Part shown: positions 47,500 to 59,262 of the stretch, piece by piece
Layout: each line of letters starts with the position of its first letter
How positions within the stretch are numbered: position 1 is the first letter of the stretch
Source of the DNA: Cyanophora paradoxa
Lineage: Eukaryota; Glaucocystophyceae; Cyanophorales; Cyanophoraceae
DNA: 64,000 nucleotides
Direction: 5' to 3'
Assembly (NCBI GenBank): GCA_004431415.1
Contig: QPMI01000022.1
Location: 186,001 to 250,000, forward strand
The notes under the pieces: generated by a model
Database searches by the model: none
What the model saw: only the letters and a program-made list of their open reading frames with translations
Told to the model about the DNA's origin: nothing
Program-made: the position numbers and the translations under genes

Positions 47500-49940
47500 C
47501 CCGCGGCCGGCTCGCGGCCAGCACTGCAGCTGCAGCGTGTCGCGACTGCACAATTGCAACCATCGCCAGAACATCGACCGTCGGATCGCGAATCGCTGCG
47601 CATGCACGCTCTCCTGTCACAGCATAGCTTTCGAAATTTCAGCAGCTGGCCATGGCCATGGGCGGCGCTGGGCGCTGCCGGACAACTGTCGGCTGCAATC
47701 TCTGCTGCAGGCCTAGCTATAGGCCTAGCTAAAGGGTTGCATAAGTAAGGCCGCGCGGCGGGCACCTGCGAGCGGAAGATGCTATATGGCTATAGCGCTC
47801 GCGGGATGCTGCTGATATCGATCACGATCACGTGGACGCTCGCGGCGAGCTCCGCACGTCGCACACAATCGCGCATGCTCGCCTATATATGCATAAAGCG
47901 TTCGCATCTGCGAGGCTCGCGGTCCGATCCGACGCCGGACCGACGGTCGAGGCGTCCGGCGCGCGGCGGCAAAGCGGGCCGGGGAAGCGGCTGAGCCGCG
48001 ATTTGGCGAATAGCTGTAGCTCAGGCGAGCCGCTGAGCTGCTTCTCCTAGTTAGCAGCTGTCAGACGTTAGCTGCAACGAAGCGGGGCCGCGCCTCAGCT
48101 CAGGCGCTGGCGGCGGCGAAGCGATCGGCGCGTGGCCGGAGGTACTACGGTACCGGTATGACCTACCGGTCCTAGCCAGCAGGCGATGAATTCGTGTAGC
48201 CCTGGTCGGCTCAGATGCTTGCGGCCGTTAGAAAAATGGTTGGGAGCTTTGTTTTTTTGTAGCTTCCGAAGTTCGGCGCTGTTCGCGATCGGCGGTTGAA
48301 TTGCGTAAATACCGAGCTCGAGTACTTACTACTTACATCACAGATACATGCAATGTGATGTACTTTCATGTATACGTAGTACGTACATGTATACGTACAG
48401 CTAGGGGATTGATATGAATTGCGTAAAGCGCCAAGTTGGATGAGTGACGGCTCAGAGCCTCAGACCGAGTCAGACGCCGCACGGACCTCGCTCAGATCTA
48501 GAGCGATGCGCGCGCTCTGAGCGGCGCTCACTGCCGCTCAGTCATGATCAGCCTCACGTACGCGTCGCTCACGAATCACGATCAGATCAGGATGCATATG
48601 CGCCTCATGATCATGAGTAATGATCATTGATCAGTGCGCTCAGATGCCTGTGGCCGCCGGGCCGGGCGCCGGCGCCGACCCGGGCCCGCGGCCCGCCGCT
48701 GCGCATGCTGGGCTGGCACCGCTGCTCGGGCGTCCGACGGTCCGCGGCCGGGAGACCCAATTCAAAGGTCAAAGGACTCCGGGAGTCAAAGCTCCCCACT
48801 GCGCATGCAGCTGCAGCTGCGCGCATATGCAGGGCTAGATGCCATGATATCGATGTGCTCCGGATCCGGCCCTCCGGGCCTCCGGCCGCGGGTCTTCGGC
48901 CCCGGCCCCCAGGCCCCGGCCGCCCTTCAGATCTAGCTACCGTACTACGGTAGTACTCGGCTACGTACATGTAAACAGATCTAGAGCCGCATGCTGCGCG
49001 CATGCGTATATATGCATGTACCTCTGGGCCCCGCGCGGGGCGCGGGCGCGGCCGCGGGCTGTCTCGACTTCTCGGAAGGCTCATGATCAGATACTACCAC
49101 TATGTATCGATCGAGATGATCGTGAAGTTGACAGCCGCTGATCATGATCATGATCATGAGCTGCAGCTCACGGGTCCGGATCCACTAATACTGGCCATGG
49201 CCTGGGCCAGGTCCACTGGGGCCATGATCATAAAGCGGCCTGGCCTATAGGTTCATATACCAGGCTGCCCCGCTGCGACTAGCGCTCGAGTTACCACTGA
49301 CGAGCTGCACGTGCACGGGCGGCCCCGCCGCCCCGCGGCCAGGCGCGCCCCGCCGCCGGCCACGCGCGGACCGCTGCCAGGGCTGCCTCTCGTAGGTCCG
49401 CAAGCGCAAGCCCGCCGGGCCGGGTCGGTTCCGGGGCCGGGGGCCGGGGGGCGGGCCGCCACCAGGCCTAGGGCCGGCGGCGCTGCCCCGCCGCAGGACT
49501 TGCGGCAGGAGCCGCTGTCGGGCCTGCTTATCATGGTCTTTATTGCATGATCATGATCATATGCATGAGCTCCGCACATGGCAATGATTTATGCTTGTTC
49601 GTATGATCTATTTTTTTCATATGCTTGTTCGAATTTCGTGCGTTCGAGTTCAGGGTTTGGATTCATTGTACGTAGTACATCGCTGTACATGTGCTCTAGA
49701 TCTGCCTCTGAAAGTGCCTGGGGGTTCGCTCTACGCTTTTAATTCAGGCCCCCAGCAGGGCCGCCGGCGCGGCGCCGGGCCAGCACCGTGTACCAGCTGC
49801 AGCGCTGATGCATGTGCCCTTGCACTATTGATATATCAACTCGTTCTTTGTACAATACGCACTGTACACGTGTACAACAAAATTTGATTTGATGTTCTCC
49901 TTCTATCGCAATCGCCGACACTTTATATAAATATAATTAG
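47500..49940. other. Intergenic region rich in palindromic words
   Basis: About 2.4 kb in which I find no gene that keeps a family motif or credible exon chain. The sequence is full of self-complementary runs, for example repeated gatcat words at 49135-49165, and tacgtacatgtatacgtac near 48380-48400. Some upstream exons or 5' UTR of the kinase may lie in 47500-47770. Confidence 0.45.
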
Positions 49941-52900
49941 TTACTTGCGGGTCAAGGAGCTGGAATGCGGGACCGGGGCCTTGTGCACGGCCGCGGGAGC
50001 TGCGCGGGGGGCCGCATGGGCGGCGAGGGCCGGCCCCTTGGTCGGGCTGGTTGCGGCGACGGGTTTGGTCAGCGGGGCAGCGGCGGCTGGCTTGGCCGCG
50101 TGCGCCGTGAGGCTGCCCGGGACGGGCTTGGCAGCAGCCGCGGCAGCCGGCGCGGCGCCGGCAGCGGGCTTGGCGGCCGTGGCAGCGGCAGCCTTCCCGG
50201 CATCGGCGCCGGCCGAGCCCGAGAGCCACCACGAAGGGCGAGAGTTGGCGTCCGTGCGGAGCTCTCCGACGTGCTTGGGCGGCGCGACGCTGCGTGCGCG
50301 GGAGTCGTCAACATAATGTAATTTATATACGCTCCAAACAACCACATCTCGAGCTTATAATTATGATTTAGACGCACACGGGGGACGTTCCAAATATACG
50401 ATTAGACTTAATACACGCTCCAAAAGTTTAACAACCACATCGATATCTCGAGCTTATGATTAGGTGATAATATAATTCAATGTTAACGCACACGGGGGAC
50501 GTGACTTCGACGTGGTGCACGTTCTCGTCGGTGAAGAGGCCCTCCATCGAGAGGTAGCGGTCGCCCAGGTCGTAGTTGAACTGCCGGGCCGAGCGCGGTT
50601 ATTATTGGAACTTCGATTCGGATATCGCGAGCAATAAGAAAGCCGTGCACCGTCAGAACGGTGGCGCCCTCGGGAATCTCTGCGCAGCATGCAATCAATT
50701 TATCGTTTGGATATCGATCGATATATGCATGGGTCGGAATGTTTGACTCGGAGAGCAGAAGGCGGCCGCGGCCGCAGACCTTAGATCTAGATTGGGGATA
50801 AGCTATAAGATAATGGGGATCCAGATATTAATTTTAAGGATATAAGGCGGCCGCGGGCGGACCGGAGAGCTGGGTCGGAATGATTCGGTCGGAAAGCAGA
50901 CGACGGCCGCGGGCCCTAGATTTAGATTGGGATAAGCTATAAGATAATGGGGATCCTGATATCAATTTGCAATTTTGTATATAAGGATATAATTCTGCAT
51001 ATAAGGATATAATTCTAAGGCGGCCGCGGGCGGACCGGAGAGCTTCTTGTTGACAGCGGCGAGGGAGGCCCCCGTCGAGGCGCCCACGAAGAGGCCCTCC
51101 TCCCGGGCTGTCGACGTCGACGTCGGTCGGCGTGAACGCACCGCGATCAGTACATTAATACCTATCTGATATCTAATTATCTGATAGGAAGGGCGCACCG
51201 ACGCGGCGGCACATGTCGTAGGCCTCATCGTCAGTGACGTACTGATGATGAGATACCAGTCAGGGTAAGGTTCAAATTTATTTGAGAAATGCCATCATTT
51301 ATGTCGCGATCGCATATACGTATATAAGAGCGTGAACTGTGGCGCACGATAATGCCGTCGACCAGACCCTGCGCAAGTTCGAAAAATTAAGAGAAATAGA
51401 GACGTGGAATGCGGGCCTGAATTCATTAATGTAAAATCATCAATCGTTGCGCACGAGGTCGAGGTTCTTGGGGATGAACGCCCCGGCGCTCATGCCCTGG
51501 ATCTGCGCAGTATTGCAATTAGCCGGAGGGAGCTCGAGCCTCGGAGACGCAAAATTATGCCGATTGCGTATTCGAACAATATTCAAATTATTTATTAAAT
51601 ATCAATCGCGACATCGAAAACGAAATCAAACGCGCTCACGAAGTGGCCGACGTGCTCGCCGGGGGCGATCTTAGAGTCCGCGAACTGGACGGGGACCTTG
51701 TGCTTCGGGTCCGCCTCGTACGCCCTCGACTTGGACGCCGCTGAGCATAGGGGCGGAATATATCAGACAATTTTGTATACTTGACAGAAGGAGCTGTAAG
51801 CTTATATAATTAAAGCATGCGCACCAGTGCAGAAGATCTTGAGCTTGGGCCACTTCGCCTTCAGGACCTCAGCGACGCCCGTAATGTGGCCGCCCGATCC
51901 CGCTCCGGTAATGCTGCGCGCGATTATAAACAGAGATGATCACACTCGGGCGGAATTTCCGCTTGAATAATTATATATAAGACGCGAGCTCACATGTAGT
52001 CGACGCCGTTGGGGAAGTCCCGGAGGATTTCCTCGGCCGTGCCGAGGCGGTGGGCGCGGACGTTGTCCGGGTTCTCGAACTGGTTGGGCATCCACGCCTG
52101 CGGCCGCTGCTTCGTGATCTCGATCGCCCTGCGCGGAAAATGCCGCCCACGTCAAGAAAATATGTACAGCTAAAGACAGCAAGACGTTAATATTCGTGCA
52201 CCGGTACAGGGCTGCCATGACGCCTTGGTCCGCCGGCGTGACCTTCGAACGATCATGAAATCAAAACGAAAGTATACACGGAGTCATGACTCATTTGTAT
52301 TATTTAATCAGAAATTAATGCAGCTGCAGTTATTTACCTCGACGCGGGCGCCGTAGGCCGCCATAATGCGGCGACGCTCGACGGAGTAATATCCGGGGAT
52401 CACGAGCGTGAGCTGCGACGGAGTCCACGTCGACGTCAGCACTAGTATACATGCAATATTCAACTAATTTCAGCACGCACAGGGTAGCCCTTCAGGGCGG
52501 CGGTGATTGCGAGGCCGATCCCGTTGTTTCCTGCGTGAATAAAATCAGAGATCGAAGCCGGGCCGGGCGCGGGCGCGCGTGCCACATGTACAGGCATTTC
52601 GAATCAATTTAGTATAATTTGGCCACGAACCTGACGTCGGTTCAACGATTTCTGACACGCCGCGCTTGAGAACCCCTTTATCCTCGGCCCCCTGCCACGG
52701 GCGGACGCGGAACTCAGCAGGCAGTACGTATGGAGTGAACTTCGGAAGCGGCCGCATGTGCACCTGAATCATACTGTAGCCAATGCGATCCTTGATCGAA
52801 CCTTCGCGGAAAGAAATAAGTGCCACTGTAATTAACTCTGACCGCGAAAACAGTGCGAATCAAAGACTGCGCGAGCTCACCTCCGGGGTTGAAGCTGCGC

Positions 52901-53356
52901 AAGCGATCATTGCGAGCAGTGAGTGATTTTAATTTCACATTGAACGCCGCGCGTACTGCTAGCGCTGCCGCAGCACTAGCGCATCTTATTAAAAACAATT
53001 ACGCTCACCGCTCGCATTTGACGTACACGCGCTTCTTCGGATGGTTCGCGTACAAGTTGGCCAACCTGATCTCTGATATGCCGCAGGTCAGAGCGTGTCA
53101 CAGACCCGTCTGACGGTCAATGATCATGAGCCGCTGAGCGATCAACGACTTAAGCATGATTATGACCATTTACGTACACGTCTACTCAGACGTGCGCGCG
53201 CGTATACGTATACGTACCAGGGGTGTTCCCGATCGCCTCTGCGCGCGCGCGTGACGCGCCGTCAGCACAGCGCCGGCGATTGCGCGAGTTTAAGCTTTTT
53301 GACGTGAGCACGACGGGGCGCGCATGCGCACCCAGGACGGACTCGTAGCGCGGCAT
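49941..53356 (-). CDS. Cysteine synthase (O-acetylserine sulfhydrylase-like, PLP-dependent)
   Basis: ATG ending at 53356 (MPRYESVL) to TAA at 49941. Small exons spell the fold-type II PLP signature: [31 protein letters not shown] (the KDR lysine binds PLP), [71 protein letters not shown] and [11 protein letters not shown]. The enzyme makes cysteine from O-acetylserine and sulfide; a cystathionine beta-synthase-type activity cannot be excluded from motifs alone. The exon coding FNPGG is only 14 nt (52881-52894). The C-terminus is unusual: after [13 protein letters not shown] the protein ends in an Ala/Pro/Lys-rich low-complexity tail (about 49941-50300) closing with SSSLTRK, not found in ordinary cysteine synthases. 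Head-to-head with the pseudokinase gene. Confidence 0.91.
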
Positions 53357-53932
53357 GCCGAGGAATGTGGTCTAGAACTGCGCGGGCCCTCTAGATCTCG
53401 CTCGTGTGCCGCGGTGCGTACGACTACGGTTTGAGAATGCCGGCCTCGAGTCGACGTCAGCAGCAGCTCCAGCTGCAGGGGGCGCGCAGGCGATCTGCGT
53501 GCGCAGCTGCACGAAGGCGTGGACCGAAACGCAAGAGGCCGAGCTTGATCGCGCCGATGATCGGAGGATTCGGAGCTCGACTCTCGAAAGAGCGCGCGCC
53601 AAAAAAAATAGCCGGATCGCATGAAGCTGCTTGCGATTGCGGCAGCAGCAGCGCAGCAGCAGGCTAGCGGTAGCGCGCGCTGCCTGCTGGCAGCGCGCGA
53701 GCAGCAGAGCATCATCATCAGCAGCAGCACCCGCAGCGGCAACAAGCGCAGCAGCAACAGCAGCGGCGGCGGCAGCGGCGGCAGTCGTTTCCTCCAGGCG
53801 CGCGCCCGACGCCGGTGTGCACAGTTAGACCAAAACCGACGCGTGGCGCGGCGCGCGCAGATTTAGAGCTGCTCGCTTCGTTCAGCGCGCACAGCCGAGA
53901 GTCCAAACGTCGACACGAGCGCGGGTGGAGCG
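53357..53932. promoter_or_regulatory. Divergent promoter region with a GCA-rich microsatellite
   Basis: 576 bp between opposing start codons. The right half (about 53640-53790) is an imperfect agc/gca trinucleotide array. No other element is clear. Confidence 0.4.
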
Positions 53933-56650
53933 ATGGTGCACGTGGTGATCCCGGCGGCAACGGCGGAGGGGCTCCCGCGGATCTCGTACGCGGAGCTGGA
54001 GGCGATCACCGCCGGATTCGCGCAGCGAGTGGCCGCCACGTTTTGCTCGGAGACGTACGACGGGTGCGCATGCGCCGCACAGTATTTATGGACGCGCGGG
54101 CGCCCCGCGGCCGCGACTGGCTATGGCGACGATCGCGAGCCTGGCCTGCACCGCCGCGGCGCGCGCGCTGCTGCAGCGGCGCCGGCCATATATATGCATG
54201 GCCAGCAAGCTATATGCTCATAATGATGCCCTTTGGCCTGGCCATGGGCGCGCGCAGCCGAATATACATACACCATATGCTCACGAATTCGAACGCGATC
54301 GCGATCGATAGGCTGGCGGGGCTCACGGATCCGGAGCTCGAGCCTCACAACGGCGGCTCGTCCGCCGGCGCCGGCGCCGGCGCCGATGCCGACGAGGCGA
54401 AATCCAAAGAGGCGCGCGTGCTGGTCAAGCGCCTCCTCGCCGAGACGGACGACGAGTTCCGCTGGATGGCAAGTGATCCTTGCATGTGCTTCAAGATCTG
54501 TTGATACTACTACTATGATAGTACTCTTGAGCTCTTGAACTGGATCTTAATTACATGCCGGCAGGTCGCGATCTACGACCGCCTGGCGGCGCTGAGGGCC
54601 TCGGACCCGCGCGCGGCCCGCGAGTTCCAGGGGCTCGCCCTCCCCGTCGCCGTCTGCCCCCGCTCCTCGAGCTCCGAGGGCGGGCCCGGGGCCGACGGCA
54701 CCGAAGCCGGCACTGACGCCGGCGCGACTTGTGCCCCGGTAAGGAATTTATATTAAATTCGATCGCGAGCTCGTTTTCGCGGCCTAGGCCTGCCCCGTTC
54801 GATTTGATTTGATTTGATTTGATCTGATCTGATCTGATTTGAATTTCGCAGCACCGCTGCCTGGTCTTCCGGCGGCGCCCCGAGACGCTCGCGGGCCTCC
54901 TGGCGCGGGCCGAGAAGGGCCCAACGGCCCTGGACGTCCCCTGGCACGACCTCGCCGCCGCCCTCCACGACGCCGCCCAGGCGAGCGAGCCCGAGCGAGC
55001 CCGGATCTAATTCCGGATCTATTTATAGATCTGGATCGAATCTGAATTGATCGCCTCAGGCGGTGGCGTCGCTGCGGGCGCTGCCCTTCCCCGTCCCCGT
55101 CGTGAGCCTCAACGTGAAGCCCTCCAACTTCCTCGTCGAGCCCGACGGCCGCCTCGTCCTCGGTGCGCTAATTATATAATCATGCTAACATCAAGCTAAG
55201 ATCTCCAGGTTCATAACTCACCGCAAATCCGATCCTGTATTATGCACATGACTTCGACTCGTGTGAGAAATTTAAGCTTGCTTAGGCAATCAAACTTGAG
55301 ATCTAGAGGCCTCCGCGCCAGCGCCTTTGTCGGCTTCCTTCGATCGCGAGCCCTTTCAATCCGCCTCCCTGCATCTCGATCTGCCAGGCTGACGCCGAGT
55401 TCGAATGCAGCGGACTGGGCCGGCTCGTTCGCCGTCACGCGCCTCCTCTCCCGCGAGGGCCGCCTCCGCCCGGGCTCCGGGCCCTTCCTGGAGCCCGGGT
55501 TCGAACCCAACCGCGAGCCCAGGCGAGCGAGCGAGCGCGAGCTTTTCCTCACTGCTTTAATTTTCATAATTTAATCTAATTCTGCAGCCCGCTGGACGAC
55601 GTCTACGCCCTCGGAATCGTCATCCGCGCCGTCCTCCGCGCCTCCGCCGCCATCGCCGGTCCGCAACCTGATCCGAATCAATATTCGCGCCTCTCTTTAA
55701 GATCCGGATTTCTAAGATCTTAAGATCCCTTTAAGATAAGGTCTGCCACTCCATTCAAATATTCGCGCATCGAGTCCTACTTCTTCTCCTCAAGTTCGTC
55801 TGCTTAACATCTGATCATGAGCCGCGCAGGCGGCGGGTCCGGCTGGCCCCCCGAGGCGGTGCAGCAGCTGCACAGCGAGGCGGCCCAGTGCGCCTCCTCG
55901 GACCGCAGGGTACATGAAACTTGAGACTTGAGATTTATTTTTTTTGACTTGGGGGCAGGGGCGGCCGTACCCCGAGGACGTGGCGGCGCGCCTGCACGCC
56001 CTCCTGGCCCTCACGGGGGCGCCCACGGGAGCGCACAGCGACCTCTGCGGCGCCTGCGGCGTCCGGCCCCGCGGCGGCCTCCTCAAGTGAGCTTAAACTT
56101 AAGCTTCGACCAGACACACACCTTAACAACTTGAGCCTATATACGTCCCTGGCTGTATTATATATATGCCCCTGGCTTAACATATAAGCCTCATGCACAT
56201 TGGCCTCCTCAAGTGAGCTTAAGCTTAAGCTTCGACCAGACGGACACGTTGGCTTATATTATTATGTCCCTGGCTTAACGGGAGCTTGTAAATGTCCCTG
56301 GCTATATTATGCCTCTGGCTTAACGAATAAGCCTCATGATCATACACCTTGGCTTATACTTTTCTGCCCCCCGCAGGCCCTGCGGCCACGCAGCGACCTG
56401 CTTCCCATGCCTGCCGCGCTCCTCGGCCGGCGAGGGCGCCTGCCCCCTCTGCCTCGCCACCATCGACAGCGCCGAGCGGCTGGGCCCGGAGAGCGCGCCC
56501 CCGCCCCTCGACCTGCCCCACCTCGAGTTCTCCTCGAATTCGAGTTCAGCGATCTCGAGCTCGGCCTCGCTCGCGAGGTCGAGCTCGAGCCCAGAGGAGG
56601 CCGCCGCCGACCGGCACGTGGCGGCCGCCCGAACCCTCGCCGTCGTGTAG
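53933..56650 (+). CDS. Degenerate kinase (pseudokinase) fused to a RING finger
   Basis: ATG at 53933 (MVHVVIPAATAEG) to TAG at 56648-56650, with introns. The start, RISYAELEAITAGFAQRVA, resembles the segment before IRAK/TKL kinase domains. Kinase-like remnants follow: LNVKPSNFLVEPDGRLVL where active kinases have HRDLKxxN (here S-L-N-V-K), ADWAGSF in place of DFG, and LDDVYALGIVIRAVLRA for the helix after the activation segment. I see no glycine loop. The C-terminus carries a C3HC4-type RING: CGACG, then PCGHAATCFPC and CPLCLATID. RING domains recruit ubiquitin-conjugating enzymes, so a ubiquitin ligase with a protein-binding pseudokinase is the likeliest reading. An alternative is a weakly active kinase using an unusual catalytic loop. 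The exon join near 55425 (acceptor before CGGACTGGGCC) is inferred from frame. Confidence 0.75.
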
Positions 56651-57382
56651 CCCCTATAGGAACTCGGAAATTTTAAAATGCTTTAATTTGTACATGAAGG
56701 CTTCGGCATGCTTTGTACATGACGTCTCGAGCTCCGAAGCCCAGTAGGCTGCAGCGTGGCTTTTCGGAAGCAGTCACTATGGCTTGCAATTGACTGTTTT
56801 TCAAGTTTCTTCGCGCATCGAACTCGGGAATGTTTAATTTATAAAAGCTATTTACATGAAGGCTTTGTAAAAACGAATCTGAGATTTGTGGCGCCGGCAT
56901 GCTTCGCCGAGTCGAAGACAAAGTCTAGGGTAGGCTGCAGCTGGCTTTTTATATAATTAGAAAGCATGACTGGCACTACGTATACGTATACGTATACAGC
57001 TAAGTCAATCGCAATCGCAACTCGCGATCGGGAAGATGTAGAAGTTAGAAGTGAACTTGGAGTGCGCCTTTGTGTATATTTTACAGTTCTGGCGCTGTTC
57101 TATCTGCTCTCCTATTCAGAAGAAGACCAATAAATTACATCATACTTCGAGGGGCTTGGGTGCGATACCGACGAGGGCGCGACAGCAGCGAATCTGCAGC
57201 TGACAACTTCCTGCTGCAGTAGGGTGTAGGGGGAAGGAAGACTCTCGGGAGAAGACCGCCAAAATCAAAGCTGCCTGCCTGGCTACCTACATCTATCACG
57301 CAGCGCCGTGCACGGGCCCGGGGCCCCACAGATCCCTTCGGAAGCCCGGATTCCGGGCCGTGTCTCAACCTATGGCCAGCCG
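56651..57382. other. Intergenic region between convergent 3' ends
   Basis: 732 bp, no gene seen. Two related blocks carry gcttcggcatgctt- and atgaaggcttt-like sequence (about 56690-56755 and 56850-56945). A perfect palindromic run of tacgta/tatacg words lies at 56977-56996. Confidence 0.4.
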
Positions 57383-59262
57383 TCACGCGCCCTGGGCCGG
57401 CTGCGGGGCCCGCCCCGTGCTGTAGTGGTCGATCTGCACCTCCTCCCCGTAGTTCGCGTAGTCACCCGCGTACCTGGGTACGCGATTTGAGTGAGTGGAG
57501 GAAAGGGTACCCCCCCTCAGCGTCGGGTTCGCGCACCGCTTCCGCCGGTAGTCGCCCCAGTTGATGGGCTTGTACCGCGGCTCGTCGGCGGGGGTAAGGC
57601 CCAGCGGGGCGACGTCCACCCCGTACCCCTGACAGAAGAAGTGAGTCTCGGAGGGGGTACCCAGTGCTGGCTTGACGGGCGGGGTACCGGGTTGTAGAAG
57701 AAGGGCGCGGAGTAGCGCTCCTGGGACTCGTTCGCCTTGACGCGGTGCTCCGCGGCGTAGAAGCGCCCGTTGCTCCACACCTGGGGTACAGCGCATCAGG
57801 GGGTGCAAGGGAGAGGGGGGTACACGCGCGCTCGCCTGCGTCATGTCGCCGATGTTGATGACGTAGGCGCCGCGGACGGGGGGTATGGAGACCCAGCGGT
57901 CCGTGTGCCGCAGGCGGACCTGTAGGCTCGCCGGCCCGTCGTCGTCCTGCGAGAAGCCCCGGCTCAGATCAGATCAGATCAGATCAGATCGAATCTGAGC
58001 CGCCTCGCCTGCTTGAGGATGGTAAGCGACCCCGCATCGCTGTGGCGCCCCACGCTGAAGTGCTTCTCCGGCTGCGGGCACACCGGGTAGTCTGGGGGGT
58101 ACGTCAGTCCGGTCCGGTCCGGGGGGGGGGGGGGGGGGGGCGGACAGTTCAGTCGGAGGAACGAAGTGTGGTCCTTGAAAGGGGCCTCGAAGGCGCTCGC
58201 GTCGAGCCCTGCGACGGGGAGGGGAGGGTACGTGAAAGGAAGTGCGGGGCGGGGGGGTACCGGCGCGGACCGAGGGCCATCGCGATCGCGCGCATGAGAA
58301 CGGCCGCGAGCCGCTCCATTGTCTCAAAGTACGACTCTGCCCGGGTACGGAACTCCGGGAAGTCCGCCGGCCACTGGGGGGTACATGAGGGACGCGCAGG
58401 GGGTACCGTCTGATGTGTACGGGGGTACCAGGTTCTGGCCGTCGACGTGCTTCGTCGCGGCCCCCGGGCGCCCGTAATCGAATCCTGCGGGCCCGCTTGC
58501 TCACCCCCGGGGGTACAGTGCACGCGGGGTGGGGCGGAGGGGGTTACCCTGCTTCCAGTCGCGCGCCTGATCGCGGCCGCGGGTCAGAGAGACCGGGATA
58601 CTCGAAGGAGCGCGGCCGCACCTGCTTCGTGAGCTCGTCATCGTACCAACCCCGCGCGTTCCCCTTCGTCCTCTTGATCGCCTGGAAATTACAGGGGATC
58701 AAATGTTCGAACTTGACAAATCCGGGGACAAGCGCACCTTCTTCTTCTCTGTCGGAAGGGCGAAGAAAGCGCGGCTGATCTTCTCGAACGCGTCGATTTC
58801 CTGCTGCGGGACGCCGTGATTTACGATCTGGAAGAACCTGCGGCGCGCAGACAAGCGTGCGTCTGAATACAAGAGAACTGATCTCGCGTGGGAGCTACAT
58901 GCGCACCCCCATTTCTCGCAGGCGCTCTTGATCTGTCGCACGACCTCTTTGACAGCCGCGTCGTCCGCGGGGCTCTTCAGCAGCGGGGAAATGTCGATGA
59001 TAGGAACGCCCTGCATGCATTGCGTCAGCGCGATGGACGGCGAAGCGCACTCCGCGCGCCCGCGCACCTTGAGCACATCGGCGGCCTGCTCCTTCGTGAG
59101 CTCCTGCCCCGTGTGCTTCGCTCGGAGCGGCAGGCCGATGAGCGACCGCACGCGGTCTGAGCGGTTCACGGCGAGGGCCGCGATGCCGGCGAGCGCCGCA
59201 AGGCCGACGGCAGCTGCAGCGCTGGCGCGGGCTGCGAGGGGCTGGAGGTTCGGGGCTGGCAT
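57383..59262 (-). CDS. 2-oxoglutarate/Fe(II)-dependent dioxygenase (isopenicillin N synthase-like)
   Basis: ATG ending at 59262 (MPAPNLQPLAARAS) to TGA at 57383-57385, about ten introns. The N-terminus has a hydrophobic stretch AAAAVGLAALAGIAALAV, a probable membrane anchor or organelle leader. The DIOX_N part reads GVPIIDISPLL and FFQIVNHGVP. The catalytic double-stranded beta-helix has GRHSDAGSLTIL (H-x-D iron ligands), AEHRV (third iron ligand His) and ERYSAPFFYNP (the R-x-S that binds 2-oxoglutarate). All metal and cosubstrate residues are present, so an active hydroxylase or oxidase is expected. Relatives span gibberellin, flavonoid and beta-lactam enzymes, so the substrate cannot be named. 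The protein continues to a tyrosine-rich end (YAGDYANYGEEVQIDHY). Some donors near 57840 and 57990 are GC. Confidence 0.92.

Noticed and set aside
47131-47607. Independent small membrane-protein gene on the minus strand
   Set aside because: Its last exon splices in frame (CNVNE to VELCNADC) into the receptor kinase ectodomain, so it was taken as that gene's N-terminus.
48611-49084. A 157-codon minus-strand open frame in the palindrome-rich region
   Set aside because: No motif, no splice context, and composition matches the surrounding non-coding sequence.
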